A stretch of 64,000 nucleotides of DNA from Subsaxibacter sp. CAU 1640 (lineage in GTDB: Bacteria > Bacteroidota > Bacteroidia > Flavobacteriales > Flavobacteriaceae), in NCBI RefSeq assembly GCF_023156585.1, contig NZ_JALNMI010000001.1, positions 930,001 to 994,000 on the forward strand, written 5' to 3'. How positions within the stretch are numbered: position 1 is the first letter of the stretch; each line of letters starts with the position of its first letter. The translations under genes and the position numbers were made by a program. Below are positions 41,676-50,447 of this stretch, in pieces. The notes below the pieces were generated by a model. That model ran no database searches. It saw nothing but the letters and a program-made list of their open reading frames with translations, and was not told the origin of the DNA.

Positions 41676-44600
41676 TCAATTTTGAGCGATATCTTTGTTT
41701 TGTGAATCTTGACTATTGGTGGATTGCTCCAGTTGCGTCAATCGAGCTCCCAAATTGCTATAGTTTTTAAGTTGTTCTTTTAATTTTTGGTTTTCAGTTT
41801 CAAGGGTTTCAATTTTGCTGTTTAGTTCTTTGATGGCTTCTACAAAAATCGGGTCATAGTCTCCATAGGCTGTCTGGTAGTATCCCATATTGTCCATAGA
41901 CACTTTTTCTGGGAACACTTCCATCAATTCTTGAGCTATAAAGCCATATTGAATATTTTTAGGGCGTTCAGTTCCTGTTTTATTGTCATTCCATAGGTAA
42001 GTGACGCCACTCATTTGATTGATTTTGTCTAGGGCATCTGCTCCTGATATGGGCTTAATATCCTTTTTTAACCTTCTGTCACTATTGGCAATCCATGAGC
42101 CGGCCGTGGATTTTGAGGCCTGTCCCTGAACTTCAAATGCATTGGTGTTCGGATTTCGCATAATACCAACTCTACCATCACCTCTAGCTTGAATAATATT
42201 ACCAGTTCCTGTATGAAAAACATTAAAAACACTATTACTAGAAGTATTGTCTGTGCTGCCGTACAAGGTCCATACATTGCCGTTTGTAGTGTTGGTATTT
42301 GTAAAATTGATTCTAGAACCAGTAGCGCCAATATCAACAAGGTTTACATTAGGCTGTGTTCCACTATTGTTGGCTCTCACGTCCAAATATCCATCGGGAT
42401 TGGTAGCGCCAGTTCCAATTCCTAATTTGTTACTTATATATGATTTTCCGACAAAATATCCGGCCCAACCATTACCTGGGTTTACATTATTATAAGTCCC
42501 GTAGTGAGTACCACCAGCTCCTGCTGCAATTAGGTTGTAAGTGCCAAATTTGTTTCCAGTACCTGTTGAACCTGCAGCAAATTCATTTCTGGAACCATAA
42601 TAGGTGCCATTTGCAGAAAGATTAAAATCTGTAAATGTTCCTGACATACCATCTGCTCCAGGCGTGCCGCCAGTAAATCTATTTCTTGTGCCAGCAATGA
42701 GATTTGGAGATGTATAGACTCTTTCAAACTCATTATACACGCCGTAGATGTTATTGGCAGAAACTGTTCTCATTCCATTATAAACACCATAGGCATCTGC
42801 TGTGCCTCCATTATCGAGATTATTGAAAGTTCCAAACTGATTTGAAGGAGTAGCTCCTGAAATCCAATTTCTAGTTCCATATTGACTTCCGCTTGCTGTG
42901 CTCGCTATTTGATTGAAGATGCCATATTTCTGTCCAGTTCCTGATCCAGTGATATCAGTGTAGATTCCATGGCTTCTGTCAGTGCCATTTCCTATATTAT
43001 CAACATATAGTCCATAAGACGGATTTGAACTATTATCAATTTTTGAAATTTCCACGGCTCTATCGGAAGTTCCTGTGTTTGAAACATTCAGTCTACCATT
43101 TCCTCCGGAATTGAGGTTCAAATTATAATTGCCTTGAACAATAGTAGTGACTTGATTCAATGTACCTCCCAATCTAACATCATTGCCCACTTCAGTAAGC
43201 CCGTTGCTTGCTGTAGTGTTTTCTCCTGCCGGGGCATTTTGCCAAGTGACGTTTCCAGTTCCATCAGTTTGCATGATTTGGCCATTGGTGCCGCGCGTAG
43301 AAGGCATTATATAATTATTTCCGGTTGTTGTACCTATAGAAATTCGACCCAAAAAATAACCAGCGTAACTATTTGCTTTGGTTACGTCAGAATAGATACC
43401 GTAATGTGTACCACCAGCTGATGACGGAATGTAATTATATGTACCATATTTGCTTCCAGTTCCTGATCCAGTAAGACCTGAATATGAACCATAATGATTA
43501 CCGTTCCCATTTGCCGCAAATGAATTAAACATGCCATAAATGTCACCGGTCACATTGGCATAAGAATAATTATGCATTCCACTATAAACACCGCTTCCAT
43601 TGCCAATCATTAAATTGTACATGCCAGTTCGATTTCCAGTTCCGGTAGCTGTTATATTATTATACATCATTGTTTTATCGTCTGATGCAGAGCCGGCAAG
43701 GTAATTATATATTAAATCGTCCCTTGAGCCATCATTAGTAGTAGAATGATAGATGTTCAAATCTCCATTATTGGTGGTGTTTCCTATGGATACTTTTCCA
43801 AGTGTATAGATATCCTCATTGTTGTTAGTCGATACGGCGTTCGTTGGATTAACTAACCAATCAGCATCAGAGGTAGATAATGATGCCAAATTCACACTGT
43901 TGCCATCCTCAATAGAAAGTGTCGTACCTGTAAGAGATAAATTTTGATCGTCGGTTCCAGTGCCATCTTGCAACGACGACAAATTTACGCTATTACCATC
44001 TTCTATTGATAAGTTGGTTCCCGTTAAGGTGAGATTTTGGTCGTCGGTACCAGTTCCATCTCCTATAATAGTTTGAAAGCTGACATTTCCAGAACCATCT
44101 GTAATCATAGCTTGTCCGGAGCTTCCGTCGTTCGCTGGCATAAGGTATCTATTGGTTGTAGTGCTACCTAAAGACAAGCGTCCAAGAAAATATCCTGCAT
44201 ATCCCGAAGACGCTTGTACATCACTATAAATCCCATAATGAGTTCCTCCAGCGGTTGGAGCCACATAATTATAAGAACCATATTTATTTCCAGATCCAAC
44301 ACCCGTAATGTCATTATAAATACCATATTTAGCACCTGAAGAACTTCCGTCCAAATCATTGCGGATACCCGTTTCAGTGGAATAGTTCGAGCTATTGATA
44401 AACCAGTTTCTTTGTCCGGTCATTCCCTGACCACTTCCAGCCAATGTATTATAGATATTTATTTTATTTCTTGTCCCTATAGTTTCAGATCTTAATGATA
44501 AACCAACCAGGACTCCGGGGCTAGAAAAATTTCCAGTTGATCTCATACCTATTGCTCCTTCACCATGTTCGTCCTCTACCCAAATTCCTGACGTCGCCGT

Positions 44601-45041
44601 CGCACCTGTATTTACAAATAATCTATAATTGTCAGACGCATAGTTCGACCATGTAGTAGAGCCTATGGCTACTTGACCTTGTTTATATATTCTATCATTA
44701 ATACTATTTGGAGCGTTGCCAGGAACCTCATACCAGTCATGATCTTCACTACCACTGAATTGAACCCAATCGCTAATTCCATTATCCCAATAATAAAATC
44801 CACGATTGTAACCTGTGATATTATTATTTAGAAACACCATCATTCCATCTTGGCTGGCTCCAGGATCTACTGAAGGAAAACTATCTAACCTTGGAATGAG
44901 TAAACCATCATTATTAGATGGAGAGGTGATGCTGGAAGCAGTAATGTCTAATGTTGATTGTGGGTTAGTGGTGCCAACACCCACCTGTGCAAACAAATTC
45001 AGTCCTGTAAAAAGACATAATAGAAGTAAAAAATTTCTCAT
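41676..45041 (-). CDS. Secreted tail-fibre-like surface protein with C-terminal Peptidase_S74 chaperone domain
   Basis: 1121 residues. Signal peptide 1-18 (LLLCLFTGLNLFAQ), then the flavobacterial module VGVGTTNPQSTLDITASS...GLLIPRLDS...GFYYWDNGISDW. Residues about 330-390 hold a tandem duplication of a 31-residue unit beginning DGTGTDDQNL. The long middle is repetitive: GGTHYGxY followed by a GYAGYFLGRxSxG-like segment occurs three times, with many GSGTGxKYGxYN units. From residue 987, SDRRLKKDI starts a Peptidase_S74 intramolecular chaperone (YGFIAQELMEVFPEKV follows), known from phage tailspikes, which trimerises the fibre and cuts itself off at the Ser; a coiled coil (about 1070-1105) ends the protein. 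No phage genes are nearby. Confidence 0.85.
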   Translation of the reverse strand: MRNFLLLLCLFTGLNLFAQVGVGTTNPQSTLDITASSITSPSNNDGLLIPRLDSFPSVDPGASQDGMMVFLNNNITGYNRGFYYWDNGISDWVQFSGSEDHDWYEVPGNAPNSINDRIYKQGQVAIGSTTWSNYASDNYRLFVNTGATATSGIWVEDEHGEGAIGMRSTGNFSSPGVLVGLSLRSETIGTRNKINIYNTLAGSGQGMTGQRNWFINSSNYSTETGIRNDLDGSSSGAKYGIYNDITGVGSGNKYGSYNYVAPTAGGTHYGIYSDVQASSGYAGYFLGRLSLGSTTTNRYLMPANDGSSGQAMITDGSGNVSFQTIIGDGTGTDDQNLTLTGTNLSIEDGNSVNLSSLQDGTGTDDQNLSLTGTTLSIEDGNSVNLASLSTSDADWLVNPTNAVSTNNNEDIYTLGKVSIGNTTNNGDLNIYHSTTNDGSRDDLIYNYLAGSASDDKTMMYNNITATGTGNRTGMYNLMIGNGSGVYSGMHNYSYANVTGDIYGMFNSFAANGNGNHYGSYSGLTGSGTGSKYGTYNYIPSSAGGTHYGIYSDVTKANSYAGYFLGRISIGTTTGNNYIMPSTRGTNGQIMQTDGTGNVTWQNAPAGENTTASNGLTEVGNDVRLGGTLNQVTTIVQGNYNLNLNSGGNGRLNVSNTGTSDRAVEISKIDNSSNPSYGLYVDNIGNGTDRSHGIYTDITGSGTGQKYGIFNQIASTASGSQYGTRNWISGATPSNQFGTFNNLDNGGTADAYGVYNGMRTVSANNIYGVYNEFERVYTSPNLIAGTRNRFTGGTPGADGMSGTFTDFNLSANGTYYGSRNEFAAGSTGTGNKFGTYNLIAAGAGGTHYGTYNNVNPGNGWAGYFVGKSYISNKLGIGTGATNPDGYLDVRANNSGTQPNVNLVDIGATGSRINFTNTNTTNGNVWTLYGSTDNTSSNSVFNVFHTGTGNIIQARGDGRVGIMRNPNTNAFEVQGQASKSTAGSWIANSDRRLKKDIKPISGADALDKINQMSGVTYLWNDNKTGTERPKNIQYGFIAQELMEVFPEKVSMDNMGYYQTAYGDYDPIFVEAIKELNSKIETLETENQKLKEQLKNYSNLGARLTQLEQSTNSQDSQNKDIAQN

Positions 45042-45058
45042 AATAATAGGGTTTATGA

Positions 45059-45376
45059 TTATTTGAATTCGAACAAAATAACTGCTATTAACCCGAGAAA
45101 AAGGGCTAATGTTTCCTTGCTGTTGAGCGATTCACTGAAAAACATCGAATTGACGAGACAAAGCATTATGATATTGAATATCAGGAACAAGACGGAGGCA
45201 ACTACAATATTCTTAATAGTAAAACTGTAGGCGAGGAAGCTTAATCCAATGACATAGAATATCATTCCCGACAAGAAGTAATATTTACTGTTATTAAGCA
45301 CCCAATTTTTCATCAATAAATCTCCACAGGTGTCAAAAATGGCTCCGATAGCGATATAAAAAATTGCTTGGTTCAT
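45059..45376 (-). CDS. Four-helix membrane protein, small DMT/EamA-like
   Basis: 105 residues, four predicted helices (3-20, 33-52, 57-80, 85-103), the size and layout of small-multidrug-resistance/EamA half proteins: AIFDTCGDLLMKNWV, SGMIFYVIGLSFLAYSF, NIVVASVLFLIFNIIMLC, LFLGLIAVILFE. The membrane Glu of classical SMR pumps is not in helix 1. It ends 17 bases before the tail-fibre gene, so they are one operon; a role in exporting or anchoring the fibre system is possible but unsupported. Confidence 0.7.
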   Translation of the reverse strand: MNQAIFYIAIGAIFDTCGDLLMKNWVLNNSKYYFLSGMIFYVIGLSFLAYSFTIKNIVVASVLFLIFNIIMLCLVNSMFFSESLNSKETLALFLGLIAVILFEFK

Positions 45377-45390
45377 AAAATGTTGATTAA

Positions 45391-45451
45391 TAGCATGGTG
45401 TAAAATTCTTGTTTAATAATAAATTGTATTTCATACTTTTAGGTGATTTTT
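45391..45451. repeat. 61-bp repeated element, copy 1
   Basis: ATGGTGTAAAATTC (45395-45408), an unrelated 18-base spacer, then TATTTCATACTTTTAGGTGA and TTTTT to 45451. The same blocks recur at 46642-46702 with the same spacing. It lies 15 bp upstream of the membrane-protein/S74 operon and downstream of the collar gene stop. Confidence 0.75.
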
Positions 45452-45481
45452 CAGATATGATTGCCTTTTAGAATATCATTT

Positions 45482-46525
45482 TTAATATTTAATACACCAA
45501 AGCACAGAGATATTCGTTGGTCTATTCTCGGAAGTCCCAGTGTCATCTGAGTTAAATGATGGTAGATTTAAAGTGTGGTTATGGGAACCTGTATTATCAG
45601 TAGACAAGCCCGGAATAGTGAGGGAATGATTGTGATTACCTGAATTATTGGTGCTCACACTTGGAATGTTTACGGTATGTGTATGGTTGCCACTGGCAAG
45701 GGTAATAAATGTCTGAGGACCACCATTGTCCAAAACAAATCTGGTAGAGCCAAATGCTCCTGAGACATTTCTATATTCACCCCTTAGAGCGTGGTTATGT
45801 TGTGCTGATGGTGGGGAAGTATAAGCATTGGATGGACTGGTAAGGTGACTATGATTGCCCGAATTTTGTGTAGATAAATTGGTTGTGTTAGTGTAATGAG
45901 AATGGCTACCTGCAGAATCTGTGGTGGCATGGGGCGCATTCACTGCATGATTGTGAATCGCCATGGCTCCATTTTGTTGTGTCCCTACAGCATCTCCTAT
46001 GGTCCCATCACCTCGGTCTTGTCTTGTTGTGGCATCAGGATCATTTCCTGAACCATTATCCACGCCACGCATAAATTTTCCTCTATAATCCGGTAAATTA
46101 AAAGTTGTGGATCCATCACCCATACCATAAGTAGTCCCTAATAGTGCAAACAGGTTAGCATAGGTAGTACGGCTTACCGCACTACCATCGCAGATGAGAT
46201 AACCACTTGGAGCTGTATCTATCGGAAAGGTAAAAATAGCGCCTACAGGTATGGCATCTTTACTTTCTTTGAGAACTCTATCCCATGATGTTCCATCATA
46301 AAAGTAGAAACCTTCCACATCATCGGTCTGATAAACCATTAATCCTTCGGCCGGTGAAGTTATGGACAAACGTTCTATGGCGCTAAGTCTAGGTATTAGG
46401 ATACCCTTATCTGAAGATGATATATCCAAAACAGACGAATTATCGGGAGTAGAGGTGCCTATACCTACTTGTGCATATGTGATGATACCTATAAAAAAGG
46501 CAATCAATAAAGCAATATATTTCAT
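45482..46525 (-). CDS. Secreted tail-collar domain protein with seven HxH motifs
   Basis: 347 residues. Signal peptide 1-19 ([14 protein letters not shown]); [19 protein letters not shown] module (20-85); phage tail-collar domain (about 93-155: [43 protein letters not shown]); then a His-rich fibre with HxH at residues 191, 208, 225, 243, 281, 298 and 315, spaced about 17 apart apart from two longer gaps; C-terminus [18 protein letters not shown] as in short tail fibres and microcystin-dependence-like proteins. In phage T4 gp12 such HxH motifs bind metal ions along the trimer axis. Separate from the S74 operon but preceded by the same cis element. Confidence 0.87.
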   Translation of the reverse strand: MKYIALLIAFFIGIITYAQVGIGTSTPDNSSVLDISSSDKGILIPRLSAIERLSITSPAEGLMVYQTDDVEGFYFYDGTSWDRVLKESKDAIPVGAIFTFPIDTAPSGYLICDGSAVSRTTYANLFALLGTTYGMGDGSTTFNLPDYRGKFMRGVDNGSGNDPDATTRQDRGDGTIGDAVGTQQNGAMAIHNHAVNAPHATTDSAGSHSHYTNTTNLSTQNSGNHSHLTSPSNAYTSPPSAQHNHALRGEYRNVSGAFGSTRFVLDNGGPQTFITLASGNHTHTVNIPSVSTNNSGNHNHSLTIPGLSTDNTGSHNHTLNLPSFNSDDTGTSENRPTNISVLWCIKY

Positions 46526-46641
46526 AATCTCAATAGGGTTTGATTACTGACTTATTTGCTACTAATCAATTTTCTAGAAATATTAGCAACACTTTCTTTA
46601 CTAATTAGAGCATTGTGGGAGATCTGAAAGTATTGTTTAAA

Positions 46642-46702
46642 TGCTATGGTGTAAAATTCAATATTTACAAGCTGTTATATTTCATACTTTTGGGTGATTT
46701 TT
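46642..46702. repeat. 61-bp repeated element, copy 2
   Basis: ATGGTGTAAAATTC (46646-46659), 18-base spacer, TATTTCATACTTTTGGGTGA and TTTTT to 46702: colinear with copy 1 with no gap. It lies between the divergent collar gene (117 bp from its ATG) and kinase gene (45 bp), directly upstream of the kinase -7 box at 46719. Confidence 0.75.
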
Positions 46703-46718
46703 ACAAACATGTGTTTTG

Positions 46719-46726
46719 TACATTTG
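46719..46726 (+). promoter_or_regulatory. Candidate -7 element for the sensor kinase (TACATTTG)
   Basis: Exact TAnnTTTG, 20 bp before the ATG. The nearest TTTG upstream (46689-46692) is 26 bases away, too far for a normal -33, and it lies inside repeat copy 2, as expected for an activated promoter. Confidence 0.5.
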
Positions 46727-46746
46727 TTTTTAGAAGCTGAAAGTCA

Positions 46747-48678
46747 ATGACAAAACCGTTGAAATTATCCATTCTATCATTTTTTTTTGGTTATATACTC
46801 TTTGCACAAGATGCAAAACCCGATGCTTATCAAGACAGTTTGCAAACAATTATTAATAGTAGCAAACCTGTCAAAGTAAAAAAGGAAGCTTTATTTCTTT
46901 TAGGGGAATATTTGGTACAACGTGACCCAGACTATGCTGAGCGCATCGCCAATGACCTTCAAGAAAATTACATCAAGTCGGCCGACAGCAATGATGTGAG
47001 GCGCAACAACTACATTTTTGCAGCCAGTCATCGATGGCAAGGCGATTACAAAACTGCTCTGGAATATTATCAATCTATTTATGATGCTTCAAAAAAGAAG
47101 AAAGACTCATTAAATATTGCCAAAAGTGGTCATTTTATAGGAACTATTAATATGTTTCTAGGGAATAATGTGACGTCTCAAAGTCATTTGATTGAAGTGG
47201 CGAGTATTTATGACAAAAAGGGCACAGCGAAACAAAAAGCGGATATCAATAAGACATTGGCTGGTTTCTACATGAATCTAGACCAACTAGAGAAAGGTAA
47301 AGACAAATATCTTTTGGCATTGGAACAATATGAAAAGTTAAATGACAGTGCAGGTATGGCAAGTGCAAATGCTAATTTGGGAATGCTGTATACCGATTTG
47401 GGAGACTTTGACAAGGCCGAAATGCACCTGATGAAGCAAAAAGCACTCAACAAAGTGTTTCCAACCTTGCGTGAGATGGGCTTTCACCATGATTTTTTGG
47501 GCGTGTTGCGCCAAGAACAAGGGCGTTTAAATGAAGCCTATGAAGAGCATTTGAAGGCCTTGAAAATCCGAGAGAACTTAAGTAGCACTTATAATTTGTG
47601 TGAATCGAAACTCAATATGGGTGAAGTCCTCATAAAATTGAAGCGTTATTCAGAAGCCATTTCGCACTTAAAAGATGTCTTCAAGTATGACGAACATCAA
47701 TCGCTGTATCAGCAACAGGCAGCTTATCAGTTACTTTCGGAAGCTTATGAGAAAAATGGTGACTACAAGGCATCCCTGGACAATTTTAAGGACTTTAAAA
47801 AGTTGAGTGATTCCATTTATTCCAAAGAATCCATCGAGATTATTGCCGAAAAGGATTCACGCTACAACCAGCAGAAAAAAGATGCTGAAATCACGCTCTT
47901 AAGTAAAGAAAAAGAAGTGTCTGAAGCGCAATTGGCACGCTCCAAAGCCATTTTAATAGGAACGATTATCGGATTGATCTTGTTCTTAATTGCTGTGATT
48001 GCATTGTTCACTTTGTATAAAAAAATCAAATCAAAAAACCTAATCATTACGAAAGCACTGAAAGATCGTGAATTACTGCTTCATGAAACGCATCATCGTG
48101 TCAAAAACAATCTGCAGATGATTTCAAGCTTACTCAATCTACAATCAAAATATGTGGAAGACCAAAAGGCTTTGGAAGTGCTTCAAAATGGAAGAAATCG
48201 TGTGGAATCCATGGCGATTTTGCATAAAAACCTCTATGCAGGCGATGATTTAACGAAAGTGAACATTCATGATTATTTTAAAGGCTTGGCAGAAAGCGTT
48301 TTGAATTCTTATCATAAATCCGAAAAAGAAGTTGAAGTGAATGTTCAAGCAAAAGGCATTGTCATGGATGTGGAATCTGTTATTCCAATAGGTTTGATAG
48401 TAAACGAATTGCTGACCAATTCCTTAAAACATGCTTTTCCGAAGGATGCCAATAAAAAGCCTGAGATCACCATTGAAATGACCGAGAATGATTCAGTTTA
48501 TAAATTGGTGGTAAAAGATAATGGAAAAGGTATTGAAGACAATATTATCCAAAAAGGAAAAGAGGAAACATTTGGTCAACGTTTGATACGTTCGTTAACA
48601 CAAAAACTCAAGGCCAAAGTAGAGATTGCCAATAACAACGGTACGCAAGTTAACCTGGATATTCCTAAAAAAGCTTAA
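46747..48678 (+). CDS. TPR-containing sensor histidine kinase (HisKA_2 type)
   Basis: 643 residues. Signal-like N-terminus (LSILSFFFGYILFAQ), then tetratricopeptide repeats (about 45-370) placed outside the cytoplasm; a coiled coil; one transmembrane helix (about 398-423, LIGTIIGLILFLIAVIALF); HisKA_2 dimerisation domain ETHHRVKNNLQMISSLLNLQSK with phospho-acceptor His450; HATPase domain with N box VNELLTNSLKHAFP and G box VKDNGKGI. The sensor domain of TPRs suggests protein-protein sensing at the envelope. Its likely partner, the LuxR-type regulator, is convergent and overlaps its end by 4 bases. Confidence 0.92.
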   Translation: MTKPLKLSILSFFFGYILFAQDAKPDAYQDSLQTIINSSKPVKVKKEALFLLGEYLVQRDPDYAERIANDLQENYIKSADSNDVRRNNYIFAASHRWQGDYKTALEYYQSIYDASKKKKDSLNIAKSGHFIGTINMFLGNNVTSQSHLIEVASIYDKKGTAKQKADINKTLAGFYMNLDQLEKGKDKYLLALEQYEKLNDSAGMASANANLGMLYTDLGDFDKAEMHLMKQKALNKVFPTLREMGFHHDFLGVLRQEQGRLNEAYEEHLKALKIRENLSSTYNLCESKLNMGEVLIKLKRYSEAISHLKDVFKYDEHQSLYQQQAAYQLLSEAYEKNGDYKASLDNFKDFKKLSDSIYSKESIEIIAEKDSRYNQQKKDAEITLLSKEKEVSEAQLARSKAILIGTIIGLILFLIAVIALFTLYKKIKSKNLIITKALKDRELLLHETHHRVKNNLQMISSLLNLQSKYVEDQKALEVLQNGRNRVESMAILHKNLYAGDDLTKVNIHDYFKGLAESVLNSYHKSEKEVEVNVQAKGIVMDVESVIPIGLIVNELLTNSLKHAFPKDANKKPEITIEMTENDSVYKLVVKDNGKGIEDNIIQKGKEETFGQRLIRSLTQKLKAKVEIANNNGTQVNLDIPKKA

Positions 48679-49289
48679 TGCAAAAGTTCGTTGAGCAACG
48701 ACATGGTTTCAGAACGTGTGTGTGTATCTAACTTTTCGTAAATATTCTTGATGTGAGTTTTGATGGTGTTCACACTCACAAACTGTTCTTCGGACAACTG
48801 CTGATTGGTCTTGCCTTCATACAAACCTTTTAATACGTCAAATTCTTTCTGTGTTAATGGATTTACGATCAAATTGTTGAGTGTATCCCTATTCAGTTCA
48901 ATAGGTAGTACAAATTTTGAAAAGTTGTGTAAGGCAATTTCAATGCTCGAAAACAATTCCCGCTCGTTAAAGGGTTTAACGATATAACCCATGGGAAGCG
49001 TTTGTTTGGCTTGATTCACAATGTCTTTGCCTGAATAGGAAGTAAGATATAAAAATGGAATTTTTTGGGTTTTGTTGATGTGTTCAGCGATTTCAAAACC
49101 TTCATGGCTTCCGTCTAGGTTGATGTCCAATAGAATCAAATCGGGTTTTAAGGCATCTATTTGTTCTAAAGCCTCTTCCTTGTCATAACATACATTCAGC
49201 ACCTGATAGTCCACATTCGTGAGCATATCGCGAATGTCTTCGGCAATAATCGGGTCATCTTCAACAATCAAAACTCTAATGGCAGACAT
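48675..49289 (-). CDS. Response regulator, REC plus LuxR-type HTH
   Basis: 204 residues. Receiver domain 1-118: acidic pocket VEDDP, phospho-acceptor Asp55 (LILLDINLDG), Thr83 and Lys105 (YIVKPF). GerE/LuxR HTH about 140-200 (LKGLYEGKTNQQLSEEQFVSVNTIKTHIKNIYEKL). Complete and presumably active. It ends inside the kinase gene on the opposite strand (4-base overlap of stops), so kinase and regulator are tail to tail and not on one transcript. Probably binds the repeated element at 45391 and 46642; that is inference. Confidence 0.92.
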   Translation of the reverse strand: MSAIRVLIVEDDPIIAEDIRDMLTNVDYQVLNVCYDKEEALEQIDALKPDLILLDINLDGSHEGFEIAEHINKTQKIPFLYLTSYSGKDIVNQAKQTLPMGYIVKPFNERELFSSIEIALHNFSKFVLPIELNRDTLNNLIVNPLTQKEFDVLKGLYEGKTNQQLSEEQFVSVNTIKTHIKNIYEKLDTHTRSETMSLLNELLH

Positions 49290-49373
49290 GTAAGGCTGTT
49301 TTCAGGTAAAAATAAAAATAACAGTTTTAACTGAAAGTTAAGTTTTTTGAGGAATTACCATAGGATTTTTCGA

Positions 49374-50381
49374 TTATTCAGTCAAAAAATGAGTTGATTG
49401 TAAATTCTCGTTGCTGTTTTCTTGGAATTTGGTCATGCTAAATCCTTGGTGAATGGAATAAGTTCCGGTTTCCCCTTTTTTATTCACGGCTATATAACCC
49501 ACTTGAAAATCTTTGTAGTTGCTGTTCGGCTTGTTCACAATTCGGCTAATAGCTTCTTCGCAAGCTTCTTGAGGCGATTTACCCTGGCGCATCAATTCTA
49601 CTACCAAAAAGCTGCCAACGGTTTTCACGACTTCTTCGCCTAAACCTGTGGCGACACAAGCACCAATTTCATTATCTACAAACAATCCCGAACCGATGAT
49701 TGGGCTATCTCCTACACGGCCATGCATTTTATAAGCCAATCCGCTGGTAGTACAAGCACCAGAAATATCACCGTTTTTATCGATGGCTAACATCCCAATG
49801 GTGTCGTGGTTTTCAATATTTATGATTGGTTTATACTCGGACGTTTTTTTCCATTCTTCCCAAGCTTTTTTGGAAGCTTCGGTCAACAAATTCTCTTTTG
49901 GAAAACCTTTTTCGTAGGCAAATTGTTCAGCGCCTTTTCCTGCCAACATCACATGTGGTGTTTCCTCCATCACTTTTCGCGCTACCGAAACGGCATGCAC
50001 CACATTTTCCAAAAACACCACCGAGCCACAATTGCCATATTTATCCATAATACAAGCATCTAACGTTACGTGACCATCTCTATCTGGCAAACCACCTTTA
50101 CCTACAGATTGTCCTGTCTCATCAGCTTCTTCAACCATGCAGCCTTGTTCCACCGCATCTAAAGCACTTCCGCCATTTTGTATCACTTCCCAAGCTTTTG
50201 CAGTGGCATTTTTTACATTCCATGTAGCTATGACTAATGGAAACGAACCTTTTGGAGCATCTACAGACACAGTTTTTTCCGATGTCTTTTTGTACTTGTC
50301 GTCACAACTTAAAAGAGAATTACCGACTGCCAATCCAACTCCAGTTAACGACGCATTTTTAATAAAGTTTCTACGTTTCAT
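49374..50381 (-). CDS. N4-(beta-N-acetylglucosaminyl)-L-asparaginase (glycosylasparaginase)
   Basis: 335 residues. N-terminus MKRRNFIKNASLTGVG with a twin-arginine motif, followed by LLSC: a predicted Tat-exported lipoprotein. Ntn-hydrolase fold; it cleaves itself before the catalytic Thr194 in NHDTIGMLAIDKNG, and RVGDSPIIGSGLFVDNEIGAC binds the substrate. Same sequence signature as the flavobacterial glycosylasparaginase. Cuts GlcNAc from Asn, the last step in N-glycopeptide breakdown. Start ATG 50381 begins the Tat signal. Last gene of the GH92 operon. Confidence 0.92.
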   Translation of the reverse strand: MKRRNFIKNASLTGVGLAVGNSLLSCDDKYKKTSEKTVSVDAPKGSFPLVIATWNVKNATAKAWEVIQNGGSALDAVEQGCMVEEADETGQSVGKGGLPDRDGHVTLDACIMDKYGNCGSVVFLENVVHAVSVARKVMEETPHVMLAGKGAEQFAYEKGFPKENLLTEASKKAWEEWKKTSEYKPIINIENHDTIGMLAIDKNGDISGACTTSGLAYKMHGRVGDSPIIGSGLFVDNEIGACVATGLGEEVVKTVGSFLVVELMRQGKSPQEACEEAISRIVNKPNSNYKDFQVGYIAVNKKGETGTYSIHQGFSMTKFQENSNENLQSTHFLTE

Positions 50382-50447
50382 TTCATATCTTTTTGTTTGC
50401 CACAAATTCACTAATATTTTTAAATAACATTCGTGGATTCGTGGCTT

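Noticed and set aside
41676-46525. Prophage or contractile injection system
   Set aside because: Only tail-fibre-type domains occur, both proteins carry Sec signal peptides, and no tube, sheath, baseplate, capsid, integrase or lysis gene is near.
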